Under the pieces are notes generated by a model that saw nothing but the letters and a program-made list of their open reading frames with translations, had not been told where the DNA came from and did no database searches. Positions 26,301-34,529 of a DNA stretch of 64,000 nucleotides are shown here, in pieces. This DNA is from Methanoregula sp. PtaU1.Bin051 (lineage in GTDB: Archaea; Halobacteriota; Methanomicrobia; Methanomicrobiales; Methanospirillaceae): positions 49,368 through 113,367 of the forward strand of contig MVRE01000002.1 in assembly GCA_002067895.1 (NCBI GenBank), read 5' to 3'. Position 1 is the stretch's first letter. Every line of letters begins with the position of its first letter. Position numbers and translations under genes: made by a program.

Positions 26301-27970
26301 CCGATAAGGTCGACAGGTGAGAACCCGGTCATCTTCATGCAGGAGGGGGAGATGTTGGTGATGACGCCCTTCATGTCGGTCTGGTAATAGAGATCGTCAA
26401 ACGAATTGAAGATTGCCCGGTACTTCTCCTCGCTCTTTTTAAGTTCAGACTCGGCATTCTTCCTGCCCGTGATATCGATCACGGTCAGGATCCCGGCAAT
26501 CTTCTGCCGGTAGGTGATGGTACCGGCCGTAAGATCGATCCACCGCACTTCCCCGTCTTTCCGTATGATCCGGAGTTCCATTTGTCGCGGGGTCGTGACC
26601 TCTTCCCGCATCCGTGCCCAGCCAAGGTTCTTTACCAGTTCCCTGTACTCCGGAAGAACAATATCCCAGAAGTTCATCGAAAGGATCTCATCCTTTGAAT
26701 ACCCGCTGATGACTTCAGCTGCACGGTTCGCGTATACCCAGCGGTCATTCTGGTAGATCACGATAGCTGCCGAGGTGGTCTCTGCGAGCGCCCGGAACTT
26801 TTCCTCGCTCTCCATGAGAAGGATGTCGATCCATTTCCGCTCGGTGATATCGCGGTCGATGCCCCGGTACCCGGTGACATTGCCCTCGCTGTCAAGCACC
26901 GGCGTCCCGCTCGTTTCAAGGATGACTATCCGGCCGTCCTTGCGGACGTTCCTGTTCTCCAGCTTCTCGATGTTCTTTTTCTTCCTGACACAGTCAAGGA
27001 ATATCCCGGCTATCCGTTCAGACTCGCCTTTCGGCATCAGGGAGAACGGGGTTCTCCCGATAATCTCGCCGGGTTCGAAACCGAGGATGTTTCTGATGTT
27101 GGGGCTCACGTAGGTATAGACGCCTTTACTGTCTACTTCCCAGACGAGATCGTTGATGCTCTCGACAAGGTTCCGGTACCGTTTCTCGCTTTCGTTGAGG
27201 GCCTCTTCTGCCCGTTTCCTCTCGCTGATATCCCGGACGATCGCGATCATACCGGTCGGGCGCCCTTCCCCGTCTCGCAGGGCCGCCCCGTTGATCTCTC
27301 CCCAGAACGTCGTTCCGTCAACCCTTCGGAGCTGGTACACATGAGGAACGGCATGTGTCCCGTTAAAGACGCTTTTTACGTTCCGGAGGGCCTCATCATG
27401 GTATTCGGGAAGGATCCAGTCGAGGATGGATGTGCCAAGCGCTTCATCAGGAGATTTCATTCCGAATATGGCAAGCCCTTTCTGCGATACCCGGGTAAGT
27501 TTTCCGGTAAGGTCGGTGATTGCAATCTCATCCGGGGAGGTATCGAAAAGGGTATCAAGGGTTCGTTCATCTGCGGAAGGGGTAGCTCCACTCTGTTTTT
27601 TCCGGACGGCCTGCTCAATCAGATCTTTTAACCGGCCGAATTCCTTCTGCGGTTTTTTTCCCTTCAGAAGAAAATAATCTGCCCCGAGGTTCAGGGCATC
27701 GATCACAACCGATCCCCTCGCGGTTTCTGAAAAGAATATAAACGGGGTCGTATCACCGCGCTCCCGCAAGGAACGGATAAATTCCGTCCCGTTCATGTCC
27801 AAAAGGGCATAGGAGCTGATAACAGCATCGAATTTCTGTCTCTCCAGCAGGTCAAAGGCTTCACGTGCAGAGTTTACAGATGTTGTCGCGATTGTGCCCT
27901 GCTCCTGGAAGTACTGTCCTGCAGCCTTTAGCAAATTGTCATTACCGTCAACGTGGAGGAGCGAGATCAT
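23393..27970 (-). CDS. giant sensor histidine kinase: pseudo-receiver, nine PAS domains, HisKA_2
   Basis: A 1,525-residue soluble kinase. Residues 1-~125 form a receiver-like domain in which the phospho-acceptor Asp is replaced by Ser (VISSY, residue 53), though an acidic residue near the start and the Lys remain. Nine PAS units of ~125 residues follow, each opening with an '(L)xxSEExFRxLxE' helix and ending in 'xDITERKxxE'. The eighth carries a Cys cluster (TCHHFICP...RCP). A coiled-coil separates PAS8 from PAS9. The kinase core is the HisKA_2 type (IHHRVKNNMQVI, phosphorylated His) with a HATPase domain (DNGVGLPED, then TLGLQLV). No membrane segments: signals would be cytoplasmic, probably redox or small ligands. 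Coupled to the downstream REC-PAS-PAS gene. Confidence 0.94.
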   Translation of the reverse strand: MISLLHVDGNDNLLKAAGQYFQEQGTIATTSVNSAREAFDLLERQKFDAVISSYALLDMNGTEFIRSLRERGDTTPFIFFSETARGSVVIDALNLGADYFLLKGKKPQKEFGRLKDLIEQAVRKKQSGATPSADERTLDTLFDTSPDEIAITDLTGKLTRVSQKGLAIFGMKSPDEALGTSILDWILPEYHDEALRNVKSVFNGTHAVPHVYQLRRVDGTTFWGEINGAALRDGEGRPTGMIAIVRDISERKRAEEALNESEKRYRNLVESINDLVWEVDSKGVYTYVSPNIRNILGFEPGEIIGRTPFSLMPKGESERIAGIFLDCVRKKKNIEKLENRNVRKDGRIVILETSGTPVLDSEGNVTGYRGIDRDITERKWIDILLMESEEKFRALAETTSAAIVIYQNDRWVYANRAAEVISGYSKDEILSMNFWDIVLPEYRELVKNLGWARMREEVTTPRQMELRIIRKDGEVRWIDLTAGTITYRQKIAGILTVIDITGRKNAESELKKSEEKYRAIFNSFDDLYYQTDMKGVITNISPSCMKMTGFSPVDLIGMPVLDLYPFPEQRDELLKKLYENGSVQDYEIILRNKAGEHVNVSVNCHLVRDGLGHATGVEGTLRNITDRKRMEEELKQSEEKFRSLVENLNVGIYRNTADVNGKWLWANPEFLKIYGYESLGDLLSRPVAEIYINPEDRLNLLHELNTLGFVRNYQVQVKKMDGTPIWVSITAQTKKDERGKILWIDGIIRDITRQKETEEALQESEELFRTLFNNANDAIFLHELTPDGKPGRYIAVNETACKRLGYTREELLMMSPTDISSGKHRQKIPELIRRIKQDGHATFDAIHRRKDGTEFPVEVSTHTFELHGKLLALSVARDMVERMRMEEELAASEERLRAIINGSPIPLFVLNRNHEVIYWNWALEKYSGIAAQDIISTPFSWKALYKKERPVLADILIDDDIDRIPELYAGKWQKSMYVEGAFEVTDFYPLMGEHGAWLHVTAVTIRDRNGTILGAIETLQDITLRIRAEEELKNSEDYLKTIFNSVQTGLLIIDPATHIIIDANPAAEELIGIDKSGIVGKTCHHFICPSEDGRCPITDLGQTVDNEECILITAEGREIPILKMVIPIQIKGKQHLLESFSDISKRVEIENSLKKLNEELEEHVRKRTEALVNVNEQLHDEIVKRQQVMAALRKSEELYRGLVEHIMDVVFQINPQGTITYCSPSVLDLLGYTPEELIGRSSLDVIAPEDQGPVTEALTRGEPVTGLILTVVTKSGERRTVEINAGQFFLPDGTFAGFHGILRDITERKKMQEEIAASLQEKEIMLKEIHHRVKNNMQVISSLLSLQAKRVKDENVQEIMRESMTRVRSIALVHEKLYQSPNLSSIDYEEYINKMAGYLFQSYNVDPDLIRVTVDAKNILFTIEQAVPVSLILNELLSNALKYAFPQGRTGEIHINIHREGDNYIFIVADNGVGLPEDINLIKSKTLGLQLVDTLVKQIQGTLEVERSNGAVFRIRFPALEKGVL

Positions 27971-28206
27971 GATGGATTCCGTAAAAGAAGATCAAAAGGG
28001 ATCGCTGTATTCATCTACGATCATTAAAAAACGGCGGACTAAATAATTTTTCCATCAGTATTTGCATCAGGTACCAGCAGCCATTCGTTATCTTCAGGTG
28101 ATCGTATTTGTTTTCTGCTCCCCTGGGGCGATCGGCCGGACCGGACAGGCAGGTCTATGCAGGAGGATGTGCTAATACCAAGTCACCGGAGATCGGAGGA
28201 CATTCC

Positions 28207-28575
28207 ATGGTCGAGTACGAACCCCCCAAGCATGAGGAGAAAACGGATAAGAAACGCGAGGAGCTGAAAGGAAAGGTGCTCCATTTAAAGGATCTCGTCA
28301 GCTATGCGGACGGGACGGTTGCGAGCCGGATGGTCATCTCGCGGAAGGCCGGCAATATTACGCTTTTCTCGTTCGACGAGAACGAGGGGCTCTCCGAGCA
28401 TGCCGCTCCGTTTGATGCGCTGGTCACAATCCTTGAAGGCGAGTGCGAGGTGTGGGTGTCGGGGCCGACCTACCGGATGAAAGAGGGCGATACGATCATC
28501 TTCCCGGCAAACGTGCCGCACGCCCTCTCCGCGATAACGAAGTTCAAGATGAGCTTAACGATGATCCGGGAGTAG
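28207..28575 (+). CDS. cupin-domain protein
   Basis: A 122-residue single-domain cupin. The ATG at 28207 follows a strong GGAGGA site and is far better than the longer open frame. Cupin motif 1 is degenerate (GLSEHAAPFDALVTILEGE, one His and a Glu) and motif 2 reads GDTIIFPANVPHALSA with its His. Such small cupins bind a metal and may act as isomerase, dioxygenase or sensor; no substrate can be given. It is convergent with the small lipoprotein gene downstream. Confidence 0.88.
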   Translation: MVEYEPPKHEEKTDKKREELKGKVLHLKDLVSYADGTVASRMVISRKAGNITLFSFDENEGLSEHAAPFDALVTILEGECEVWVSGPTYRMKEGDTIIFPANVPHALSAITKFKMSLTMIRE

Positions 28576-28616
28576 GCGCAGGCCTTTGCGTGTGACGTTC
28601 CGGTTCCTGTTTTTTT

Positions 28617-28889
28617 TCATGTGGGGTTGGCGTATTGTTTCAGGTACGCGTCAACATCGGACTTCGTCACGCCTTTGACTTCGAGCACTGTCACACCGCC
28701 AATCCTTGCCGTAACGTCGTATTGTTTTGTAAACAGTCCTTCCCTTCCCAGCAGGTACGTGTGTTCGACAACCGAGATGCCGGCGAGCAGCCCGCCTGCA
28801 GTATAAGACCTCGTGCCTGTCTCGATGCAACCGGAGCTCAGGGTGCAGGCCAGCAGGAGCAGCGCGATCAGCAAAGGAGTTATTTTCAT
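28617..28889 (-). CDS. small lipoprotein of unknown function
   Basis: A 90-residue protein with a clear lipoprotein signal peptide (hydrophobic core, SSGC lipobox near residue 21). The mature part, about 70 residues, has strands such as YDVTARIGGVTVLEV and no cysteines beyond the anchor. I do not recognise the family. Convergent with the cupin gene and divergent from the small zinc-ribbon gene. Confidence 0.7.
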   Translation of the reverse strand: MKITPLLIALLLLACTLSSGCIETGTRSYTAGGLLAGISVVEHTYLLGREGLFTKQYDVTARIGGVTVLEVKGVTKSDVDAYLKQYANPT

Positions 28890-29044
28890 TTTGAATCATC
28901 TCCACCGGAAGAGTGGATCTGTTCCCCCGCACTATAAAGCATGAGCGATCCGGTTTGTTCCCGCGGCGTGAGCCGGGATTACCCTGCCAACACTACAGGG
29001 TTAAAATACCGGACGGCCAAAGAGATGATAAAGGAGATTTTACC

Positions 29045-29332
29045 ATGGGCGGGGATGACAAGGACGGGTACTACTGCTCCATCTGCGGGGGCATCCCGCC
29101 CGACAGAATCAAGACGAAGATGATCCCCGTGGACGGGAAGGATACCGGTATCGACCAGCTGGACTGGATCCTGTCGGAAGTAAAAAAGCTGAACCTCGCA
29201 AGCGACGCCGCGATCACTGGGGAACTTCTGAAGCGCACGATGGCGCTCAACTACGTGCCGACAAAAAAGAAAGAGGCGTACGGGGCGGCCCTGCTCGCGG
29301 AGTACCGGAAATTCCTGCAGGAATCCGGCTGA
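29045..29332 (+). CDS. small CxxC protein of unknown function
   Basis: A 95-residue protein starting at the ATG at 29045, which has an AAGGAG ribosome site; the open frame reaches further upstream but without signal. The N-terminus carries a YYCSICGG knuckle (one CxxC), then KTKMIPVDGKDTGIDQLDWIL and a helical C-terminal half with a YVPTKKK segment. One knuckle is not enough for a full zinc site, so metal binding would need a dimer. It looks like a conserved methanogen protein, but I cannot assign a role. Confidence 0.75.
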   Translation: MGGDDKDGYYCSICGGIPPDRIKTKMIPVDGKDTGIDQLDWILSEVKKLNLASDAAITGELLKRTMALNYVPTKKKEAYGAALLAEYRKFLQESG

Positions 29333-29334
29333 GA

Positions 29335-29341
29335 TTTTTTT
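29335..29341 (+). terminator. T-run after the small CxxC gene
   Basis: Seven T directly after the TGA stop, followed by an A run that could pair with it. A typical archaeal oligo-T terminator. Confidence 0.45.
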
Positions 29342-30205
29342 AAAAAAAATTCATCCACGGGCAGTCGGGTCGCCCTTGAGCAGCCTCTCTGAATCACTCT
29401 CTTAGGTGGTGCAATAGTGCGATCCTGGAAATACCATGACCGGTCGGACACCCGGTACAGGGAAAGGCGCATGACTTCGCGTCCGCTAATTGGGGCTGCC
29501 CGCCGGCGGGAGATTGGGCCCCGGATCCCCCCTGCCAGACCCTGAGAGACTCATGATCTGAATTTTGCCCTGTTTGGCAAACGGAGCCTTAAAATCGTTT
29601 GAAATTTTATTAATATATTCCATAGTTATGCATCATCTTTTCCAGTGGAACCGGTGTTGATTCCAGTAAGTAAATATTGACTTATCCGCGTATTTTTAAA
29701 AAAGAAGCGTTTATATCAGGAAAAAACCTGCAGATTTAGCAGCGTTTTAAGCCCTGCCCGGATCTGAGTGAACAGGAGTATGTTTTTCGGACAAACGCCA
29801 ACAGAAGCCCGCTATGGCCCGATTATGAGGATGTCCGGATCATGGGGTTTAAACGCGTATTTCGGCAAAATAACACCATATATGGGGATTCTGCCGTTGC
29901 AGGACGGCAGGGCTCCTGCCGGCCGGGCCTTTACGGCCGGTATCACCGGGATATTATTGCTCCGTGTGCCTGAAAATATTTCAAAAAAAATTGCGTGCCG
30001 GTTTTTCAAAAAATTCTGCGGTGGAAACCATTCAAAAAAATCCGGAATAAAAATTCTGCCGGGGCATTTCCCGGTAAAAAAACTCTCTCGTACAAAATCC
30101 GGTGCGGATTTCCCGGGAGTATCCGGGCCTATCCCGAAGTCCGGATACTTCGTATCCCGGTGTTTTTTTATACGAGCAGGGTTCACCAAGCATTGTGTTA
30201 TTACC
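29342..30205. other. gene-free stretch with several GC-rich hairpins
   Basis: About 860 bases without a convincing gene. A rightward frame is open from 29768, but its first 146 codons are full of Lys-Lys and Phe-Phe runs from A/T tracts and look non-coding. The stretch holds a GC hairpin around the palindrome CCCGCCGGCGGG (29499-29510) closed by GGGGC/GCCCC, a TATA-like GTTTATATC at about 29709-29717, two adjacent hairpins at 29906-29940, and CGAAGT-CCGGAT-ACTTCG at 30135-30152, which is followed by a T7 run. It could encode a structured RNA; no known RNA family is recognised. Confidence 0.4.
29906..29940. repeat. two back-to-back GC-rich hairpins
   Basis: GGCAGG-GCT-CCTGCC (29906-29920) and CCGGCCG-N8-CGGCCGG (29919-29940) are both perfect inverted repeats sharing two bases. 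Either would be very stable in RNA. They lie about 195 bases after a TATA-like element. Confidence 0.45.
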
Positions 30206-30481
30206 ATGACAGCAAAGCCCGATCCTCTCCGCGTTGCAGCAGCAGTAATCCTCGGCGTTATCACCGGGGCAATCCTGTTCCTCATCATTGCAATCGTCAT
30301 CGGCATGATAAATGACATATCCCACATGAACATCCCGATCTCGATGCTTGTTGCCGAGAATGTCTTCAGCGCGGTCCTGCTCGTCGTCCTCGTCATCGTT
30401 TGCGTTGCCGCGTTTTACCGGAAGGTCATAACGACACCGCCGTCCGAACCCGTGGCAGATGAACCTGCAACGGAAGACTGA
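30206..30481 (+). CDS. small two-helix membrane protein
   Basis: About 91 residues from the ATG at 30206, the point where the frame turns from A/T-run translation into ordinary protein. Two strong membrane helices are visible (about residues 9-33 and 46-69), followed by a short acidic, Pro-rich tail. A TATA-like TTTTTTATAC at about 30164-30172 would start a transcript some ten bases ahead. No family is recognised. The creatininase-family gene starts six bases downstream, so the two may be co-transcribed. Confidence 0.6.
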   Translation: MTAKPDPLRVAAAVILGVITGAILFLIIAIVIGMINDISHMNIPISMLVAENVFSAVLLVVLVIVCVAAFYRKVITTPPSEPVADEPATED

Positions 30482-30487
30482 TCCCGC

Positions 30488-31276
30488 ATGGAGAAGAACG
30501 CGCTGCTCGTCCAGCACCTGACCGCGGCTGACTACGAGCTCGTGCCGTTTACAACCGTGATCCTGCCGCTGGGATCGCTGGAGAGCCATGGCCCGCACCT
30601 GCCGTTTGCGACCGATACGCTCACGGCATACTTCCTCGCCCTCGAGGTTGCCGCAAAGGTGCCGGGGATCCGCGTGCTGCCGCCGGTCAGCTACGGCATG
30701 AGCGAGCACTACAGGGACTTCCCGTTCACGGTCTCGCTCCGGCCCGAGACCGAGACCGCGGTGATCTCCGACATCCTCGAATCGGTGTACCGCGAGGGGA
30801 TCCGGCACGTCTTCATCATGAACGGCCATGACGGCAACATCCCCTCGATCGAGATCGCCGCAAGGAAGGCCAAGGTCGCCCACCCGGACCTGATAATCGT
30901 AGGCCTCGACGCGTGGTGGAACACGATCGGGCCGCTGCTCCCGAAGGATTTCTTCGAGGTCTGGAACGGTCTCGGCCACGGCGGCGAGGGCGAGCTCTCG
31001 ATCGCGCTCGCGCTCTTCCCCGAGCTCTGCGAGCCCGAGCACGCGAAGGGCGTCGTCCCCGCTCTCCCGGAAAACCTCGACGTCAAGTGGCGCTTCTCCG
31101 AGATCACCAACACCGGCGCATCGGGCGACCCGACCAAGGCCTCGCAGGAGAAAGGCTTCACGATGAAAAAGGTGCTGGTCGACGCGATTGTTGCGGCCTT
31201 ACAGAAGCTGGACGCGTGCGGCTGGGACTACCGGTCGCCGGAAGTGAAGCAGGGGAATAAGGGCGGGGCGAGTTAA
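30488..31276 (+). CDS. creatininase-family amidohydrolase
   Basis: A 262-residue enzyme of the creatininase fold. Metal ligands are visible in LPLGSLESHGPHLPFATDT (Glu, His, Asp), NGHDGN (His) and GHGGEGELS (Glu). In methanogens a member of this family, ArfB, deformylates an early pyrimidine intermediate of riboflavin and F420 synthesis; the presence of arfC in the same window makes that role attractive, but other amidohydrolase roles are equally possible on sequence alone. It overlaps the convergent flavoprotein gene by four bases. Third-position GC is very high, more than in its neighbours to the left. Confidence 0.88.
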   Translation: MEKNALLVQHLTAADYELVPFTTVILPLGSLESHGPHLPFATDTLTAYFLALEVAAKVPGIRVLPPVSYGMSEHYRDFPFTVSLRPETETAVISDILESVYREGIRHVFIMNGHDGNIPSIEIAARKAKVAHPDLIIVGLDAWWNTIGPLLPKDFFEVWNGLGHGGEGELSIALALFPELCEPEHAKGVVPALPENLDVKWRFSEITNTGASGDPTKASQEKGFTMKKVLVDAIVAALQKLDACGWDYRSPEVKQGNKGGAS

Positions 31277-31941
31277 TCCATCCACCCCTTCCTCACCCAC
31301 TCCTCGTACCCGGCCGGCCTCATCTCCTTATTCTCCTCGACAATAGTCCTGAAGTACCCCCGATTCTCCGCTAGGATCTTCTCCTGCACTGGATCGGAGA
31401 AACCGTCCCGGATCGCGCCGGCCAGTTTCTTTCCGAGCACTCGGGCCTCCGGCTCCTTCGCATCGATCGTCCCCGCCTCTCCCTGCGTCGCGATGCCGAT
31501 GCTCCCGACCGCAATCACGCCGAGGTAGTTGAGCACGTGGCTGAGGTACGCGACCACCTCTTCCGCGCCGGAATCGTACGTGGTCACGACAGCGCAACCG
31601 TATTTCCCGGTCAGCACCTGGTAGTGGATCGCGTCGGCGAGCCGGTCGAAGAAAACCTTCATCTGGCCGGTGATGTTGTCGATGTACACGGGCGAGGCAA
31701 ACACGATCCCGTCGGCCTCCCGCATCCGGGCGAGGATACCGGGGACGTCGTCTTCGTTCACGCAGACGCCGTTGATGCTGCAGGCCTCGCAGGCCGTGCA
31801 GGGCGTGATACGGAAGTCGCAGAGGTCGATGATCTCCGTCTCCGCGCCGGCCTCTGCTGCGCCTTCCAGCACGAAGGAGGTAAGCCTCCGCGTGTTGCTA
31901 TGGACCGTGCGTGGGCTCCCGTTGATTGCGAGGATCTTCAT
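31273..31941 (-). CDS. iron-sulfur flavoprotein / NADPH-dependent FMN reductase family
   Basis: A 222-residue flavodoxin-fold protein. The N-terminal ILAINGSPR phosphate-binding loop for FMN is followed by a compact cysteine motif, C-x2-C-x2-C-x5-C (CTACEAC...VC), typical of archaeal iron-sulfur flavoproteins that hold a [4Fe-4S] cluster. ASPVYIDNITGQMKVFFDR is the usual second flavin loop. Such proteins reduce oxygen species or quinones with electrons from ferredoxin. It is convergent with the creatininase-family gene. Confidence 0.9.
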   Translation of the reverse strand: MKILAINGSPRTVHSNTRRLTSFVLEGAAEAGAETEIIDLCDFRITPCTACEACSINGVCVNEDDVPGILARMREADGIVFASPVYIDNITGQMKVFFDRLADAIHYQVLTGKYGCAVVTTYDSGAEEVVAYLSHVLNYLGVIAVGSIGIATQGEAGTIDAKEPEARVLGKKLAGAIRDGFSDPVQEKILAENRGYFRTIVEENKEMRPAGYEEWVRKGWMD

Positions 31942-32082
31942 GCCGTCTCCTTTTGTCGTGTCATGAATATCAGCATGCCCCGTTAATTATCCTGTTCTAA
32001 ACAACTCTGCCATCTCCACAACAAATAAGAGAGACTTGAGGAGAACATACGACTACAGGAGATTTCCGTCCCGGAGGACACT

Positions 32083-34518
32083 ATGGGAGAGCCCGAGAAG
32101 AAGAAAGCCGAGATAAAGATTTCCGGCATGCACTGCGCGACCTGTGCAATCAATATCGAGGAGTCGCTGGGACAGCTGAAAGACGTCAACAGGGCGCAGG
32201 TGAACCTTGGCACCGACACGGCCCATGTCGAGTTCGATCCGGAGAAGGTGAAACTTTCCGATCTCGAGAAGGCGGTAAAAGATGCCGGCTACGAGGTAAT
32301 CAACCGGCAGGCGACCATAAAGGTCGGCGGGATGGTCTGCGCCACCTGTGTGGAGACGATCGAGGCGGCGCTCCGCGAGCTCCCCGGCATCGCGGCGGCG
32401 ACCGTCAATCTCGGAACTGAGAAGGCCTACGTGACCTACAATGAGAGCATCACGACGCTTCAGGATATGAAGAAGGCGATCGAGGACGCGGGCTACCAGT
32501 ACCTCGGCCTCGCGGAGGAGCTCTCCGAGGAGCAGGAGCAGAAGATCCGGGCAAAGGACCTGCACGACAAGTTCCTCCGGTTCACGATCGGGTTTGCCGT
32601 CTCCATCCCCCTGATGCTCGCGATGTGGGTTCCGCTCCCCGTCCCCATGCACACGCTCGCGTACGTGATGCTTGTCATCGCAACGCCGGTCTTCATCTAC
32701 GTCTCCTCCCCGATCTTCCGGGCTGCGGGAATGGCACTCTCCCACCGGATGCTGAACATGGACGTCATGTACGCGATGGGCATCGGCGTCTCATACGTAG
32801 CCTCGGTCATGGGCACGTTCTCGATCATCCTCACCCACGAGTTCATGTTCTATGACACCGCGATCATGCTCGCCTCGTTCCTGATGCTCGGGCGGTACCT
32901 TGAGGCCCGTGCAAAAGGGCGGACATCGGACGCGATCAAAAAGCTGATCGGGCTTTCGCCGAAGACCGCGATCATCGTTAAGGACGGAAAGGAGTCCGAG
33001 ATCCCGGTCGAGAACGTTGCAGCCGGCGACATCGTGATCGTCAAGCCGGGCGGGAAGGTGCCGGTGGACGGCGAGGTCGTCGCGGGCGAGAGCTACGTGG
33101 ACGAGGCGATGATCACGGGCGAGCCGGTGCCCCCGCTGAAATTGAAGGGGAGCCGGGTCGTCGCCGGCACCATCAGCCAGAACGGTGTCCTGTCGGTGAA
33201 AGCAACGAAGGTCGGGAAGGAGACCGTGCTCGCCCAGATCATCCGGCTCGTGGAGGAGGCGCAGGGCAGCAAGCCGCCGGTCCAGCGGATCGCGGACGTG
33301 GCGGTCACGTACTTCATCCCGGCAGTTCTCGCGATCGCGATCATATCGTTCCTGCTCTGGTACTTCATCCTTGGCAGCACGCTTCTTTTCGCGCTCACCG
33401 CGCTCATCTCCGTGCTCGTCGTCGCCTGTCCCTGTGCGCTCGGCCTTGCAACGCCGACGGCAGTCACGGTCGGGGTCGGGCGCGGGGCGGAGCTCGGGAT
33501 TTTGATCCGGAATGGCGAAGCGCTCGAGATCGCCGAGAAGGTCACGACCGTTGCAGTCGACAAGACCGGGACGCTCACAAGGGGAAAGCCGGAGGTGACC
33601 GATCTCGTGCCGGCAGGAATTACGGAAGAGACGCTCCTTGCGTTTGCTGCGGCAGTCGAGAAGAACTCGGCCCACCCGCTCGCGCAGGCTGTTGTCCGTA
33701 GGGCCGGCGAGCGGGGCGTGAAGATCGATTTCGCCGACCATTTCACCACGTTCGGGGGCAGGGGGGTATCCGCAACGGTTCTGAGTGAAACGGTGCTTGT
33801 CGGCAACCGCGCTCTTCTTTCGGAGAACGCAGTTGCGGTTCCGATTGACGCGGAAAGCCGGATCAGCGGCTTCGAGCAGGACGGGAAGACGGTCGTGCTC
33901 GTTGCCGCGGGAGGCCAGTTCGCCGGTATGATCGCGATCGCCGACACGCTCAAGGAGAGCTCGAAGGCCGCTGTCTCCCAGCTGGACGGCATGGGGATAG
34001 GCGTCGTCATGGTCACTGGCGACAACCGGCGCACTGCGGATGTGATCGCCCGGCAGGCAGGAATCAGGCAGGTGATCGCCGGGGTGCTCCCCGATACCAA
34101 GGCAAAGGAAGTCAAGGCCCTGCAGGAGAAGGGGGGGACAGTCGCGTTTGTCGGCGACGGGATCAACGACGCTCCCGCGCTCGCGCAGGCCGATGTCGGG
34201 ATCGCGATAGGCAGCGGGACGGACGTTGCAATTGAGAGCGGGGACGTCGTGCTCATTAACAATGACCTGACCGATGCCGTTGCTGCAATCCAGCTCTCGA
34301 AGAAGGTGATGGGCAGGATCCGGGGCAACCTCTTCTGGGCGTTTGCCTATAACACCGCGCTGATCCCGGTAGGCGCCGGAGTCCTGTACCCGTTCTTTGG
34401 CATAACATTCCGGCCGGAGTTTGCGGCAGCGGCAATGGCATTAAGTTCGGTCACCGTTGTCTCCCTCTCCCTCCTGCTCAAAAAGTATATACCCCCGGCA
34501 AAGCTAGGAAGAACGTGA
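32083..34518 (+). CDS. copA: copper-type P1B ATPase
   Basis: An 811-residue heavy-metal P-type ATPase. Two N-terminal HMA domains each show a Cys pair (MHCATC about residue 12 and MVCATC about 84). Eight membrane helices include the transport motif CPC in VACPCALG (about 450). The phosphorylated Asp is in DKTGTLT (about 493); the hinge is GDGINDAPALAQAD. CPC with CxxC domains of this type marks Cu(I) export, driven by ATP, at the cell membrane. A GGAGGA site precedes the ATG. The small YHS gene starts 11 bases downstream and is surely in the same operon. Confidence 0.95.
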   Translation: MGEPEKKKAEIKISGMHCATCAINIEESLGQLKDVNRAQVNLGTDTAHVEFDPEKVKLSDLEKAVKDAGYEVINRQATIKVGGMVCATCVETIEAALRELPGIAAATVNLGTEKAYVTYNESITTLQDMKKAIEDAGYQYLGLAEELSEEQEQKIRAKDLHDKFLRFTIGFAVSIPLMLAMWVPLPVPMHTLAYVMLVIATPVFIYVSSPIFRAAGMALSHRMLNMDVMYAMGIGVSYVASVMGTFSIILTHEFMFYDTAIMLASFLMLGRYLEARAKGRTSDAIKKLIGLSPKTAIIVKDGKESEIPVENVAAGDIVIVKPGGKVPVDGEVVAGESYVDEAMITGEPVPPLKLKGSRVVAGTISQNGVLSVKATKVGKETVLAQIIRLVEEAQGSKPPVQRIADVAVTYFIPAVLAIAIISFLLWYFILGSTLLFALTALISVLVVACPCALGLATPTAVTVGVGRGAELGILIRNGEALEIAEKVTTVAVDKTGTLTRGKPEVTDLVPAGITEETLLAFAAAVEKNSAHPLAQAVVRRAGERGVKIDFADHFTTFGGRGVSATVLSETVLVGNRALLSENAVAVPIDAESRISGFEQDGKTVVLVAAGGQFAGMIAIADTLKESSKAAVSQLDGMGIGVVMVTGDNRRTADVIARQAGIRQVIAGVLPDTKAKEVKALQEKGGTVAFVGDGINDAPALAQADVGIAIGSGTDVAIESGDVVLINNDLTDAVAAIQLSKKVMGRIRGNLFWAFAYNTALIPVGAGVLYPFFGITFRPEFAAAAMALSSVTVVSLSLLLKKYIPPAKLGRT

Positions 34519-34529
34519 GGAGAATGTCT

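Noticed and set aside
29768..30205. N-terminal 146-codon extension of the small two-helix membrane protein
   Set aside because: Lys-Lys and Phe-Phe pairs come from A and T tracts, hairpins lie within it, and it lacks a domain-like pattern; the start at 30206 with a promoter ahead is more likely.
30032..31042. A 336-codon leftward open frame across the creatininase-family gene
   Set aside because: Antisense to a gene with intact metal-ligand motifs; translation is Arg/Asp/Val-rich without domain-like pattern and crosses non-coding DNA.
32791..33741. A 316-codon leftward open frame inside copA
   Set aside because: Another antisense frame of the same gene, very rich in Arg and Asp.
33093..34328. 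A 411-codon leftward open frame inside copA
   Set aside because: Mirrors copA exactly; Ser/Thr/Pro/Ala-rich composition is typical of an antisense frame.
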